Of a DNA stretch of 47,599 bases, positions 16,709 to 25,092 are shown in pieces. The position numbers and the translations under genes are program-made. The notes beneath the pieces are model-generated. The model saw only the letters and a program-made list of their open reading frames with translations. It did not search any database and was not told where the DNA came from. Source of the DNA: Alphaproteobacteria bacterium (GTDB lineage Bacteria; Pseudomonadota; Alphaproteobacteria; Rhizobiales; Beijerinckiaceae); assembly GCA_016869555.1 (NCBI GenBank), contig VGDY01000011.1, positions 1-47,599 of the forward strand, written 5' to 3'. How positions within the stretch are numbered: the stretch's first letter is position 1; the number at the start of each line of letters is the position of its first letter.

Positions 16709-17464
16709 ATGATCCACGCCATGCTCGACGTTGTCGATTTGCGCGCCTTCTACGATACGGCGCTGGGAGGGGTCGCACGCCGCCTGGTGTCGCGGCTGGT
16801 GCGCGCGCGTTGGCAGGACCATGCGGGGCTGCGCGTGCTCGGCCTTGGCTACGCCACGCCCTATCTCGACGGTTTCCGGGAGAAGGCGCAGCGCGTGCTC
16901 GCCTTCATGCCGGCGACGCAAGGCGTCGTTCACTGGCCGCTCGACGGTCGCTCCGCCACGGCCTTGGTGGAGCCCTCGATGACGCCGCTGCCCGACGCCA
17001 GCATCGATCGCATTCTTATCGTGCATGCGCTCGAAACCGACGAGCACCCCCATGACCTGCTCGAAGAAGTCTGGCGCATCCTGGCGGCCGGCGGCCGGGT
17101 GCTGATCGTCGCGCCGAGCCGCACCGGACTTTGGGCGCGCGTCGACACGACGCCTTTCGGACAGGGCCATCCCTATTCGCGCGGCCAGTTGCAGCAATTG
17201 CTGCAGGAAGCGCAGTTCCTACCGCTTTATTGGGACGAAGCGCTTTACGTGCCGCCGTTCCAGCGCGCCTCGCTGCTGCGCTCGGCGCCGGCCTTCGAGC
17301 GCATCGCCGGCCGCTTCTCGCTGCCGGGCGGCGGCGTGCATATCGTCGAGGCGACAAAGCAGCTCTATCGGCCGATTACGCGCCGCGCCGTGCGCCGGCT
17401 TCCGGTCGAACTCGAACCGGCGATGGAGCCCGCCGGCGCCGAGGCGGGACTCGAGGGGATATGA
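16709..17464 (+). CDS. Class I SAM-dependent methyltransferase
   Basis: A 251-residue methyltransferase. Motif I is divergent (LRVLGLGYATPYLDGF, about residues 36-51), but later elements fit the family: PLPDASIDRILIVHALE and LLEEVWRILAAGGRVLIVAPSRTGLWAR, typical of UbiE/type-11 methyltransferases. A C-terminal extension of about 90 residues follows. The ATG at 16709 starts just before the conserved region. It is transcribed away from gloB with about 105 bp between them and ends 19 bp before the convergent esterase gene. The substrate is unknown. Confidence 0.85.
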   Translation: MIHAMLDVVDLRAFYDTALGGVARRLVSRLVRARWQDHAGLRVLGLGYATPYLDGFREKAQRVLAFMPATQGVVHWPLDGRSATALVEPSMTPLPDASIDRILIVHALETDEHPHDLLEEVWRILAAGGRVLIVAPSRTGLWARVDTTPFGQGHPYSRGQLQQLLQEAQFLPLYWDEALYVPPFQRASLLRSAPAFERIAGRFSLPGGGVHIVEATKQLYRPITRRAVRRLPVELEPAMEPAGAEAGLEGI

Positions 17465-17483
17465 ACGACCCACCGGGTTAGCG

Positions 17484-18167
17484 TCACCGCCGACGAAATT
17501 CCACCGCGACGCCGAACGACTGCGCCAGGAACAGCGCGCCGTGGATCAGTCCGGTTTCGTCGATGCCGTGGCCAAGCCGCGCCGAGAGATGCCACTGCGT
17601 CGGCACGCCGGAGTCGGCGAGCGCATTGGCGGACATGAGCAGCGCCTCGACCGGGATCATTTCGTCTTCCTCGCCATGCGCAAGCAGAACCGCCGGCGGT
17701 TTCTCATAGACCGCCGGCTCTTGGCCGGTTTGCGCCGGTCCGAGCACATAGATTCCGGAATAGCCCAAGATTGCGCGCGGCGCACATTTGCGGCGCAAGC
17801 CCGCATGCAGCGCCATCATCGTGCCCTGGCTGAATCCAACGAGCGCGAGCGCGCTGTCGTCAAATCCGCGCTTGCCGAGCTCGTCGTCGAGGAAAGCGTC
17901 AAGCGTCGGCCGCGCCGCGACGCAGCCGCGCCAGCGCTCTTCGGGATCGCGCATCGTGAGCGGAAACCACTGCCGGCCAGTGGGCGATGCGGCGCATCGC
18001 TCCGGCGCATGCGGCGCGACAAAGTCGGCGTCGGGGAGGAAGCCGCGCCATTGGCGGCCAATCTCGATGAGATCGGCGCCGTCGGCGCCGTAGCCGTGAA
18101 GAAAAACGACAAGCTGCTTTGGCTTGCCGGAACGCGCCTGCACCCTCGGACCATCAATCGCCGCCAT
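17484..18167 (-). CDS. Alpha/beta hydrolase, phospholipase/carboxylesterase family
   Basis: A 227-residue cytosolic serine esterase of the acyl-protein thioesterase/YpfH type. The oxyanion region is FLHGYGADGADL near residue 22. The nucleophile is S113 in GFSQG, with D168 (HGEEDEMIP) and H200 (RLGHGID) completing the triad. Length fits the family. Likely substrates are short-chain esters or lysophospholipids, but nothing in the sequence fixes this. It converges with the upstream methyltransferase. Confidence 0.92.
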   Translation of the reverse strand: MAAIDGPRVQARSGKPKQLVVFLHGYGADGADLIEIGRQWRGFLPDADFVAPHAPERCAASPTGRQWFPLTMRDPEERWRGCVAARPTLDAFLDDELGKRGFDDSALALVGFSQGTMMALHAGLRRKCAPRAILGYSGIYVLGPAQTGQEPAVYEKPPAVLLAHGEEDEMIPVEALLMSANALADSGVPTQWHLSARLGHGIDETGLIHGALFLAQSFGVAVEFRRR

Positions 18168-18246
18168 GAACCTGCGCCTTTCCGTCGCGCCGCTGCGTGG
18201 GAAAGTTTATGCGCGAAGGGCGGCGCCGGCGCAACGGCGCGCGAAT

Positions 18247-18357
18247 TTAGTAGGTCTTAACGAGGAACGTCGCAATCTTGAACGCGTAAATGCAAGCGGC
18301 GCCGAGCGTGCTGTGCTTGACCATGGTCATGGCGAGATAAACGTGATCAGGCCTCAT
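18247..18357 (-). CDS. Possible 36-residue membrane micro-ORF
   Basis: An ATG at 18357 on the minus strand is preceded by GAGGG with five bases spacing. It opens a 36-codon frame (MRPDHVYLAM to IATFLVKTY) with a moderately hydrophobic stretch GAACIYAFKIATFLV. No family is recognised. The upstream extension of the frame up to 18489 has no clear start. Support is limited to the ribosome site and composition. Confidence 0.35.
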   Translation of the reverse strand: MRPDHVYLAMTMVKHSTLGAACIYAFKIATFLVKTY

Positions 18358-18876
18358 CAAAACCCTCATAGTCGCGCGCAACCGCTGCGCGCCGGCGATC
18401 GCATCAGGAGCGACATTCAAATGAGACGGTTGCTTGCGAAGCGTCGCGCCGCCTGCGTCTCCAACAGGCTCCCGCAAGAGGCGCGCCATGCGCCGCTGGT
18501 TCGATTGCGTCGGTTCGCCGCAGGCGACACCGAAGGCATGTGGTCGAACCCTTCGGCGGCAGGTAACGTTCGACGGAGCGGACGGTCAAGCGGATCTAGC
18601 CGAGAATGACGGCTTCGCGACAATATGTCACCAGCTGCCTCCATCGAACCCCGGGCAAAAGTCCAGAGCTCTTGAGCCGAAAAATCCTTCCGCAAATTTA
18701 CCGCTTCCGGCATGACGCGAGCTTGTTTGTGGCGGCTCGCTATGTTTGAATTTCCATTCGGCGCCGGGCGGCGCAAAGCTTCTGCTATCTCGGGCGGCGC
18801 CCTTCGTTGGCGGCGAAGAGTTTGGCGTCTTCTGCAAGAGGCGCCTTTTCCAGCAGCAAATGCGGAGAAACTACTC
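18358..18876. other. Intergenic region before the first DUF4239-type gene
   Basis: About 520 bp with no convincing gene. The frame of the following protein is open back to 18712, but its N-terminal residues are basic and unlike the family. GC content falls towards the right end, where the lower-GC DUF4239-type gene begins. No terminator or named operator was found. Confidence 0.4.
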
Positions 18877-19638
18877 GTGAATAGCGTTCAGATGGCTATG
18901 TTAACGCTTTTTTTAACATTGCTCGCTGGTCTAATTGGTTTTTGTGTTACGCTGTATCTCAAGGAGAGCTGGCTTGATGGAGTATCTAGAGATCAATTTA
19001 AAGCGCTGAGAAACATGATTGGTTCATTGCTTGCCGTATGCCTTGCTTTTTTATTGGTAACGGCAAAAAACAATTTTGATAAGAAGGTTGAATTGGTAAG
19101 AGCGCAGGCGTCTAATGTTATTTTGCTCCATCGCGTGCTGGATTTGTTGGGTGACGAGGCCAGCGAAGCCAGAACAAAAATAATACGCACGCTACAAGGA
19201 CAGATCGACCTCTTGCAGGTCGCGCGTCACGACAATATCGATCAAAAGGAGGCTTTTAAGAAAGCCAAGATCGATTCGTTTCGCGAAGCCGTGCTCGCTA
19301 TAGAAGCGAAAGATCAGAATAAATCATGGGCGAAGTCGACCGCTCTTAATTTGACGCAAGAAATCACCGGCATAAGATGGAAAATATTTAACGAATTGAA
19401 CGCCAATATTCCACTGGAAGTGGTCCTATTCCTGATCGCTCTGCTGGTAACTGTATTCTTCAATTTTGGCGTCATCTCGCACAATCACTGGACTGCGGCG
19501 TTTGGGCTGATCGCGGCGTCCATGTGCGTCTCGGGGGCAATCTTTCTACTGGTGGAGCTTGATCGGCCATTCCAAGGATTTTTCACTGTTCCAACCGAAC
19601 CTCTGAAGTCCGCGGTCGATATTATCAAGATGGAATAG
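18877..19638 (+). CDS. DUF4239-type (bestrophin-like) membrane protein, first of a tandem pair
   Basis: About 253 residues when begun at the GTG at 18877, which has GGAG about nine bases upstream; the frame is open to an ATG at 18712, but those residues look non-coding. Two hydrophobic helices near the N-terminus (MLTLFLTLLAGLIGFCVTLY and MIGSLLAVCLAFLLVTA) flank a short loop. A charged helical cytoplasmic region of about 120 residues follows, then two more helices (VVLFLIALLVTVFFNFGVI and FGLIAASMCVSGAIFLLVE). The ending LDRPFQGFFTVPTEPL is characteristic of DUF4239. Function is unproven; the family has been compared with bestrophin channels. The coding sequence is visibly AT-richer than its neighbours, suggesting transfer. 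Confidence 0.65.
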   Translation: MNSVQMAMLTLFLTLLAGLIGFCVTLYLKESWLDGVSRDQFKALRNMIGSLLAVCLAFLLVTAKNNFDKKVELVRAQASNVILLHRVLDLLGDEASEARTKIIRTLQGQIDLLQVARHDNIDQKEAFKKAKIDSFREAVLAIEAKDQNKSWAKSTALNLTQEITGIRWKIFNELNANIPLEVVLFLIALLVTVFFNFGVISHNHWTAAFGLIAASMCVSGAIFLLVELDRPFQGFFTVPTEPLKSAVDIIKME

Positions 19639-19821
19639 GTTGGTAGCCCGCCGCGCCCGCGGCGACGCCGGAAGTTCGCCTGGCGAGATCGTCATCGAAC
19701 GCGGCAATTTTCGCTCCTATTTTCCGCTCGCGACGTCAATAAATTTGAGCGTCGTCGTCAGCCTTCGGTTATGGCCGTTCAACCGACAAGGCTTTTGACA
19801 ATTTGACGCAGCCGCCTCCTA

Positions 19822-20628
19822 ATGCCGCCAAAAAAGGAGGCGTCCTTGCCCGAATTGTTCAAGCATCTGTCCGCCGCGCAAATGGCCGCGCTTTTTTGCC
19901 TGAGCGCTCTCGCTCTAACCTGGTCGGGCGTTTTTCTTTTCCAACGGCTCATGCACTCATGGATACATGGGCGTCGCAACGCCAATGAAATGGTCGGACT
20001 GACCTTGGCGGGGTTTGCCGCGCTATACGGCATTCTGCTCGGATTGCTGGCGGTCGAGGCCTTTCAGGATTTCTCCGCCGTCAAGGATATCGTTTCCAAA
20101 GAGGCGGCGACGCTCGCGGCCCTCCGCAGGGATATTGGCGGCTTCCCGCAGCCGATCCGGACCGAGCTGCAGGAAGAGTTGCGCGCCTATGCGCGCGAGG
20201 CGATCGACGCCGTCCACCCGCCGCCCGACATTGCTCAGAATCCACATTCGTCGTCGCCGGGATTGGACGCGCTGTTCGCGCTGGTGATGAATTTTCAGCC
20301 CCAGCTCAAGAGCGAGGAGATGATTCAGACGGAAGCGTTCACGCGATTGAACATGCTCGTCGAGCATCGTCGCTATCTCATCGGCGCGGGCGAGGACGGC
20401 ATTCCGAGCGCATTGTGGTGGGTGGTTTGTCTCGGCGGCGTTATATTGATTGGCCTGATGTGGCTCTTCGACATGGAACTCCATGTCCATCTGATTCTCA
20501 GCAGCGCGATGGGACTGTTTCTCGGCTCGGTGGTGTTTCTCATCGCTGCGCTCGACAATCCCTTCAACGGGGGCCTGACGGTCAGTTCGGGGCCGATCGA
20601 ATCGGTGCTGAAACTCATGGAGCGCTGA
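19822..20628 (+). CDS. DUF4239-type (bestrophin-like) membrane protein, second of a tandem pair
   Basis: A 268-residue protein with the same plan as its upstream neighbour. Two N-terminal helices (MAALFCLSALALTWSGVFLF and LAGFAALYGILLGLLAVEAF) are followed by a soluble helical segment of about 120 residues, two further helices (WWVVCLGGVILIGLMWLF and LSSAMGLFLGSVVFLIAAL), and the family ending LDNPFNGGLTVSSGPIESVL. The ATG at 19822 has only a weak ribosome site. The GC content is normal for the window, unlike the first copy. The two copies are clearly diverged, so they are not a recent duplication. A channel-like function is possible but unproven. Confidence 0.75.
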   Translation: MPPKKEASLPELFKHLSAAQMAALFCLSALALTWSGVFLFQRLMHSWIHGRRNANEMVGLTLAGFAALYGILLGLLAVEAFQDFSAVKDIVSKEAATLAALRRDIGGFPQPIRTELQEELRAYAREAIDAVHPPPDIAQNPHSSSPGLDALFALVMNFQPQLKSEEMIQTEAFTRLNMLVEHRRYLIGAGEDGIPSALWWVVCLGGVILIGLMWLFDMELHVHLILSSAMGLFLGSVVFLIAALDNPFNGGLTVSSGPIESVLKLMER

Positions 20629-20682
20629 TCGAGCCGCGCGTCTTGGCGCGACGCGGCGGCGCGAACCGAACAGTCTAGGGAC

Positions 20683-21042
20683 TTAACCGGGGCCGCTCGG
20701 CGGACTTGCGCCGGCGCGCGCCGGCTTGATCGGTCCGACGTCGACCTGAATCTCGTCGCCCGCAACGCGAATCTCATAGGGGTGGAGCGCATTGCGGACG
20801 AGATGCGTCACGCATTTGCCGCTGGCGCCGTTGAACCCCCATTGATGGTGCGGGCAGGTGACGGTCTGACCATCGAAAGTGGCGTCGCTCAGCGGCATGT
20901 CGGCATGCGGACAGCGCCCGCGATAGGCCTTGAGTTCTCCGCCCGCCGGCCAAACGAGGAGCACGCTTTTTTTGCCGGCGTGAAAGAGGCCCATGCCCCC
21001 TTCGCTCACCGCGCCGGCGTTACAGATTGTCGTGAACCCCAT
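20683..21042 (-). CDS. Orphan Rieske [2Fe-2S] ferredoxin, TmoC-like
   Basis: About 119 residues. The Rieske cluster motif is CPHADMPLS with TCPHHQWGFNGASG, that is C-x-H and C-x2-H spaced as in soluble Rieske ferredoxins. The opening MGFTTICNAGAV and the ending HPYEIRVAGDEIQVDVG match the ferredoxin subunit of toluene-4-monooxygenase-type diiron oxygenases. The start at 21042 has GAAGG eight bases upstream; an in-frame ATG at 21072 is an alternative. It should carry electrons to an oxygenase, but no oxygenase or reductase subunit is in the window, so its partner is unknown. It is convergent with the DUF4239-type gene. Confidence 0.85.
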   Translation of the reverse strand: MGFTTICNAGAVSEGGMGLFHAGKKSVLLVWPAGGELKAYRGRCPHADMPLSDATFDGQTVTCPHHQWGFNGASGKCVTHLVRNALHPYEIRVAGDEIQVDVGPIKPARAGASPPSGPG

Positions 21043-21383
21043 CACGATCGCCTTCGGAAAATCAGTCTCCATCCGGCGAGTGCAAGTTGCGGACCAGCGC
21101 GGCCATAGGCTGGGCGCGCTGGCGCAGAAGTATACGCGGCGAAGGCCTGTAGCAAAGAGAAAGCAGTTTTGAACGTCTCGCTGAGGCTCGTGCCCGGCCG
21201 TCCCGGATGGATAGCCGGACCCGTGCTGCTTTCCGACAATTTTTGTTTCAATCGCCAGAGCACTGGATGCATACGAAATGAAATTGGCGCCGTTGGCCGA
21301 CGTTGTATTGAGCGCCAAAGGGCAAAGCGCCTGCAGCCGCTACCCAAGGGGAGACTTCGTCAAAGCCGGGAACATGCACCCGA
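21043..21383. other. Region between the Rieske gene and ietS
   Basis: About 340 bp containing the presumed promoter of the Rieske gene. On the plus strand an ATG at 21278 opens a 39-codon frame ending at 21397, overlapping the end of ietS by 14 bp. Its codons (DVVLSAKGQSACSR) look protein-like, but there is no ribosome site and no family match. It may be the tail of a lost gene. Confidence 0.35.
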
Positions 21384-23861
21384 TCACGTTTCTATGACGA
21401 CCGGGATGCCGATCTGGTTGGCAACGGGGGTATAAAGGTCTGCCTGAACATCGGGCGTTTCGAGCGACACGATTAACGAGTATCGCGCGGTCTTATCCCA
21501 GGCGCCAAGATGTGGCCGTTTGTTCCACCATCCCATGGTGGGATACACCGCTATATGCCCACGCGCAGCTAAGTCGATTGCCCTGCCGCGCCACGTATCG
21601 GAGTGAATGGAGCCCAAAGAGGCTAATGAGTGGCGTCGACCAAAATCCCAGCCTGGATCGGGGATCAATGGTCCCTGGTAGTCATCATCTCGGACAAATT
21701 TATTGATGCGTTGCTGAAACATTGTGTCTGTTTCAAGCGGCTTGCGTACGGCAAAGCGAAGTCCGTGAGACTGGTAGCCGTACCGTTGAGTCCAGCCTCG
21801 TGATCCCGGACTTGGTTCTATGAAGTAAGACAAGGTCACGCGCATGGAAACCTCGGCATTTTGTAGCGCTTCGAGCGCTTCGCGAGGCCAGGGCAGAGCG
21901 TGCAAATTCATATCGCGGGTTTTCACATCTCCTTCGTCCTTGTAGAAGGGCTGAATCTCGCTCTCGGCAATGAGCGTGAGCGAATTGTCGAGGCTCGATA
22001 GAAGACGTCGCATATTCGGGGTTCCGTGGCCGAAACAACGTAGCAATCCACGATAATCGATTTGACGACGAGCATTGGTAAACCGCGCCCTCATTGCTTG
22101 CGACCATTCGGCTGAGTGAACGAGCAAGGCTCGAACAGTCTCGGGGGCAAGGCCTGGGTATTTCGACCAGACCATTGCGGCCAACCGCGCCGCCAGTGCG
22201 GTTGCCGCGCTTGTATCACCGAAGGTGGTAAGCGCCCCGCGCCCGATCATGCTATGCGACGCGCTTAAAAGCTGAAGATCATCGAGATAATCCGGTTCGG
22301 GTACGGCGGGGTTCGTCCCCATGTTACCCGCCTCCATCACGATGTCCGGCTTGATCGCCCATTTACCCCAAGTCATCGAGGTACAGCTACAGGGCGAAAG
22401 ATCGCCGGGTTGAGCAAGGGGATTCCAGTCAGGCCACTTTGTGCTGTCGATTGAGAATTTATCGGTGCAACCCCCAACGGTTAATGCATTCCATGCCTGT
22501 GCGGGATCATGAATGCCGTCGGTCAGGTTTGAATTGGCATAAAGGTGACGTTGCGATGGATCGGTGTTGCCCGCCGAAACCAGCATCAAACGGCGCGGTC
22601 CGTCGTCGACGCCAGCGGCAAGCGCATCGATGGCCGCAGACCAGGATGAAGGACGGCCTCGGTCCCTTCCATCTTGAGCAGTAACGGCCATGCAGAAGAC
22701 GCGTTTGCGATCCGCGGTTACTTCGACGCGGTAAGTACTCTCTTGGGTGACGGCACCATATAGTTCGGGATCGTGCGGGTTGGCGCGGTTGACGATTTTT
22801 ACGGATTCAAGCCGATGGCCTATTTCCAGGTTAGCCGATGAAGACAGCGCCTCGGTTAGATCGCCATAGACAGCGAGTCCCGCCATCGGCGTTCCATGGC
22901 CTTCACGATCATCCACGCCCCAAGCTGGCCGATAGGTATGCAGGTCGTGGGGATCGGCAACAGGAGAAAGAAGCGGGTGACCGGCATTGAGTCCGGTGTC
23001 GAAAAGACAGATGTAAGGTGAGACGGACGAACTTACAGTTGTTCGCGACAGCAATTCGTCTATCCATTGCTGCTGGTCACTGACCATCATCTCTGAAAAG
23101 AATGCCGCCGTCTCCTTGGGCAGCCTGATTTCGGCAATCATGCCAAGAATGTCGATGGATCGAGACAGGTTGGCAGCCGTCCCTCGAACAAGAACAACCG
23201 TGCGATCGACGAAGTTGATGACCTGGTCTTTGACCAACAGTTGGAATTGCGGCGCAAACTGCCTCAAGCGAGACAGGTGGTCGACCGCGCTAGCGCGGCG
23301 CAACCAAAGTTCCCAGGTGATTTCGGTATCAAGATCGGGAAAAGGAAGGGTCTCTTCCGTCCAGAGCGCTTCCATCGCTGCGATTTTTATGTCGCTGATG
23401 CTTTCGACCAAATCCTGGTTCTTTGGCCGGGACAAGCCTGCTTCGACGCGCGGCTTCGTTTCCTTGTCCCTGTAGTCGGTAATTCGACGCAGAAACAAAT
23501 CGAGCTTACCGTCAGGCACAAAGACGATTGCCTGGGTACGGTTTTGCGGTGTCGTCTTGACGGCACAAAGTTCGATGCCACTCGGTGTGAGATCGAGACT
23601 CTCGAATTTGAGCGGGAAGTTGGGCTCGCTTTCGAACTCAAGATAAATGCCAAAGCCCGCGTCGAGTCCGAATGCCTTCTGTTCTTCGACACGTTGGTCA
23701 GCGATCGGTTTCGCTGCTTCAATTTTAGCGAGCAAGTCGGCCGCGTGCCGCGATCGGTATCGCGCGGGGAGACTCATGCGCTCATGCGGTGCCGCATTTG
23801 GGCTGGTAAATCGGGTCGGCTCAATAGGTGTCGGAACGATTAAATGCGGGTGCTGAGCCAT
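21384..23861 (-). CDS. ietS: Subtilisin-like (S8) serine protease of an IetAS-type module
   Basis: An 825-residue protein with a divergent N-terminal region of about 270 residues and an S8 peptidase domain. The triad is visible: D288 in YICLFDTGLNAGHP, H322 in GHGTPMAGLAVYG and S551 in GDTSAATALAARLAAM, with oxyanion N432 in SAGN. There is no signal peptide, so it acts in the cytoplasm. The final 220 residues have no recognised domain. Its ATG lies 20 bp after the stop of an AAA ATPase gene on the same strand. This gene order and domain pair match IetA/IetS, first described as a stability and incompatibility module on Agrobacterium plasmids, where IetS is the toxic partner, and later reported as anti-phage. 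Assignment rests on architecture and order, not on a search. Confidence 0.85.
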   Translation of the reverse strand: MAQHPHLIVPTPIEPTRFTSPNAAPHERMSLPARYRSRHAADLLAKIEAAKPIADQRVEEQKAFGLDAGFGIYLEFESEPNFPLKFESLDLTPSGIELCAVKTTPQNRTQAIVFVPDGKLDLFLRRITDYRDKETKPRVEAGLSRPKNQDLVESISDIKIAAMEALWTEETLPFPDLDTEITWELWLRRASAVDHLSRLRQFAPQFQLLVKDQVINFVDRTVVLVRGTAANLSRSIDILGMIAEIRLPKETAAFFSEMMVSDQQQWIDELLSRTTVSSSVSPYICLFDTGLNAGHPLLSPVADPHDLHTYRPAWGVDDREGHGTPMAGLAVYGDLTEALSSSANLEIGHRLESVKIVNRANPHDPELYGAVTQESTYRVEVTADRKRVFCMAVTAQDGRDRGRPSSWSAAIDALAAGVDDGPRRLMLVSAGNTDPSQRHLYANSNLTDGIHDPAQAWNALTVGGCTDKFSIDSTKWPDWNPLAQPGDLSPCSCTSMTWGKWAIKPDIVMEAGNMGTNPAVPEPDYLDDLQLLSASHSMIGRGALTTFGDTSAATALAARLAAMVWSKYPGLAPETVRALLVHSAEWSQAMRARFTNARRQIDYRGLLRCFGHGTPNMRRLLSSLDNSLTLIAESEIQPFYKDEGDVKTRDMNLHALPWPREALEALQNAEVSMRVTLSYFIEPSPGSRGWTQRYGYQSHGLRFAVRKPLETDTMFQQRINKFVRDDDYQGPLIPDPGWDFGRRHSLASLGSIHSDTWRGRAIDLAARGHIAVYPTMGWWNKRPHLGAWDKTARYSLIVSLETPDVQADLYTPVANQIGIPVVIET

Positions 23862-23881
23862 GCTGCTCCTATCAATATGCG

Positions 23882-24877
23882 CTATTCGTTAGAAACCTGC
23901 TTATGCGTTACAGCGAACTTTCGATCTTCAATCGCGCGCGCGAGGTCCGCCTGCGCTACGAAATCGCGCTCATGAACGAGCGCATCCTTAATGGCGTCTT
24001 CGCAGGCTCGCGTAATGTCCGCAAAATTCAGCCGCTCTGCGAGCGCCGCAGCTTTTGTCCATTGTATCCTCTTGGTCGGAAATCCGCTGAGTATAGAACG
24101 TAGCGTTTCCACGATCCTTTCCGCATCAGGCAAGGTGTATTCGATCACGTCGTCGAAACGACGGAATAACGCTCTATCCAGCATTCCGACATGATTGGTC
24201 GCCGCAATCACCAAGCTGTCGGAGTTATCTTGTTCGACCATCTGCAAGAAACTGTTCAGCACACGGCGTATCTCGCCGACATCGTTCGTGAAGCCCCGCG
24301 ACGATCCTATGCTGTCAAACTCGTCGAAGAGGTAGACACCGCGCGTCTGGTTGAGCGCCTCGAATATCAGCCGCAATTTCGCGGCAGTCTCACCCATGAA
24401 TTTCGTAATCAGGCCGTCCAGCCGCACAACAAACAACGGCAGGCCAAGTTCTCCAGCCAGGGCAGACGCGGTCATCGTCTTGCCGGTACCCGGATTGCCA
24501 ATGAGCAGAAGCTTGCGTCGTGGCGAGAGCCCCTTGTTTCGTATGACCTGAACCGCGCGATGCTCCCTGATGACGCGTTCCAGTTTGCTTCGCGTTTGAG
24601 CGCCAAGAACCATTTGCTTCAAGCGGACGCTCGGATAAGAAACGCTTAGCAGCTCGGCGATTTCGCCGCGCGGGCGAGCCAAGGGGATCGGCGACTTCGA
24701 CGGCAGCTGGGGGCGCGATTTGGCGCGATCGATCATAAGGCGGATTTCGTCGGCGACTTTGCCGTGGCCCATGCGCGCTTCATGGGCCGCAATCTGCATG
24801 GCAATCGCGTAAAAGTGCGCTTCATCTCCCTCGGTCAGGGATGCGATGAGCGCTTTGACTTGATCGGCGCTGGCCAT
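23882..24877 (-). CDS. ietA: AAA ATPase partner of an IetAS-type module
   Basis: A 331-residue single-module AAA+ ATPase. The N-terminal 115 residues are helical and charged, probably for substrate or partner recognition. Walker A is GNPGTGKT (127-134), Walker B is VYLFDEFDS with D185 and E186, sensor 1 is N228 in AATNHV, and the arginine finger is R239 or R240 in LFRRFDD. The class resembles the ATPase that precedes S8 proteases in IetAS loci. In the plasmid version IetA is held to restrain the protease, which suggests an antitoxin or regulatory role. It begins 82 bp from the 3' end of tRNA-Leu and is the first gene of the pair. The start region has no other good ATG. Confidence 0.88.
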   Translation of the reverse strand: MASADQVKALIASLTEGDEAHFYAIAMQIAAHEARMGHGKVADEIRLMIDRAKSRPQLPSKSPIPLARPRGEIAELLSVSYPSVRLKQMVLGAQTRSKLERVIREHRAVQVIRNKGLSPRRKLLLIGNPGTGKTMTASALAGELGLPLFVVRLDGLITKFMGETAAKLRLIFEALNQTRGVYLFDEFDSIGSSRGFTNDVGEIRRVLNSFLQMVEQDNSDSLVIAATNHVGMLDRALFRRFDDVIEYTLPDAERIVETLRSILSGFPTKRIQWTKAAALAERLNFADITRACEDAIKDALVHERDFVAQADLARAIEDRKFAVTHKQVSNE

Positions 24878-24958
24878 GATTAAAGTCCCGATCGCAACAC
24901 TAAAGCAGAATCATATGTGGCGTAAGAGATTAAAGGACCGCCAATTTTTTAGGCACTC

Positions 24959-25047
24959 TGGTGCGGGCGGCCGGAATCGAACCGGCACAGGCCTTGCGGC
25001 CCTACGGATTTTAAGTCCGTTGCGTCTACCAGTTTCGCCACGCCCGC
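24959..25047 (-). tRNA. tRNA-Leu (anticodon UAA)
   Basis: On the minus strand the acceptor arm GCGGGCG pairs with CGCCCGC, followed by discriminator A and an encoded CCA. The anticodon loop CTTAAAA, flanked by ACGGA and TCCGT, gives anticodon TAA. The long variable arm and the T arm CCGGTTCGATTCCGG fit a class II leucine tRNA; 89 nt with CCA. Its 3' end points towards the ietAS genes. Confidence 0.96.
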
Positions 25048-25092
25048 AAACCGCTCGTATATAGGCGGCGCCGCGATGGAACGCCAAGCGGT

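Noticed and set aside
20846-20855. Ten-base match (TGGTGCGGGC) to the 3' end of tRNA-Leu inside the Rieske gene, a possible attachment site
   Set aside because: It lies inside conserved Rieske codons, is only ten GC-rich bases, and the match does not extend into the T arm.
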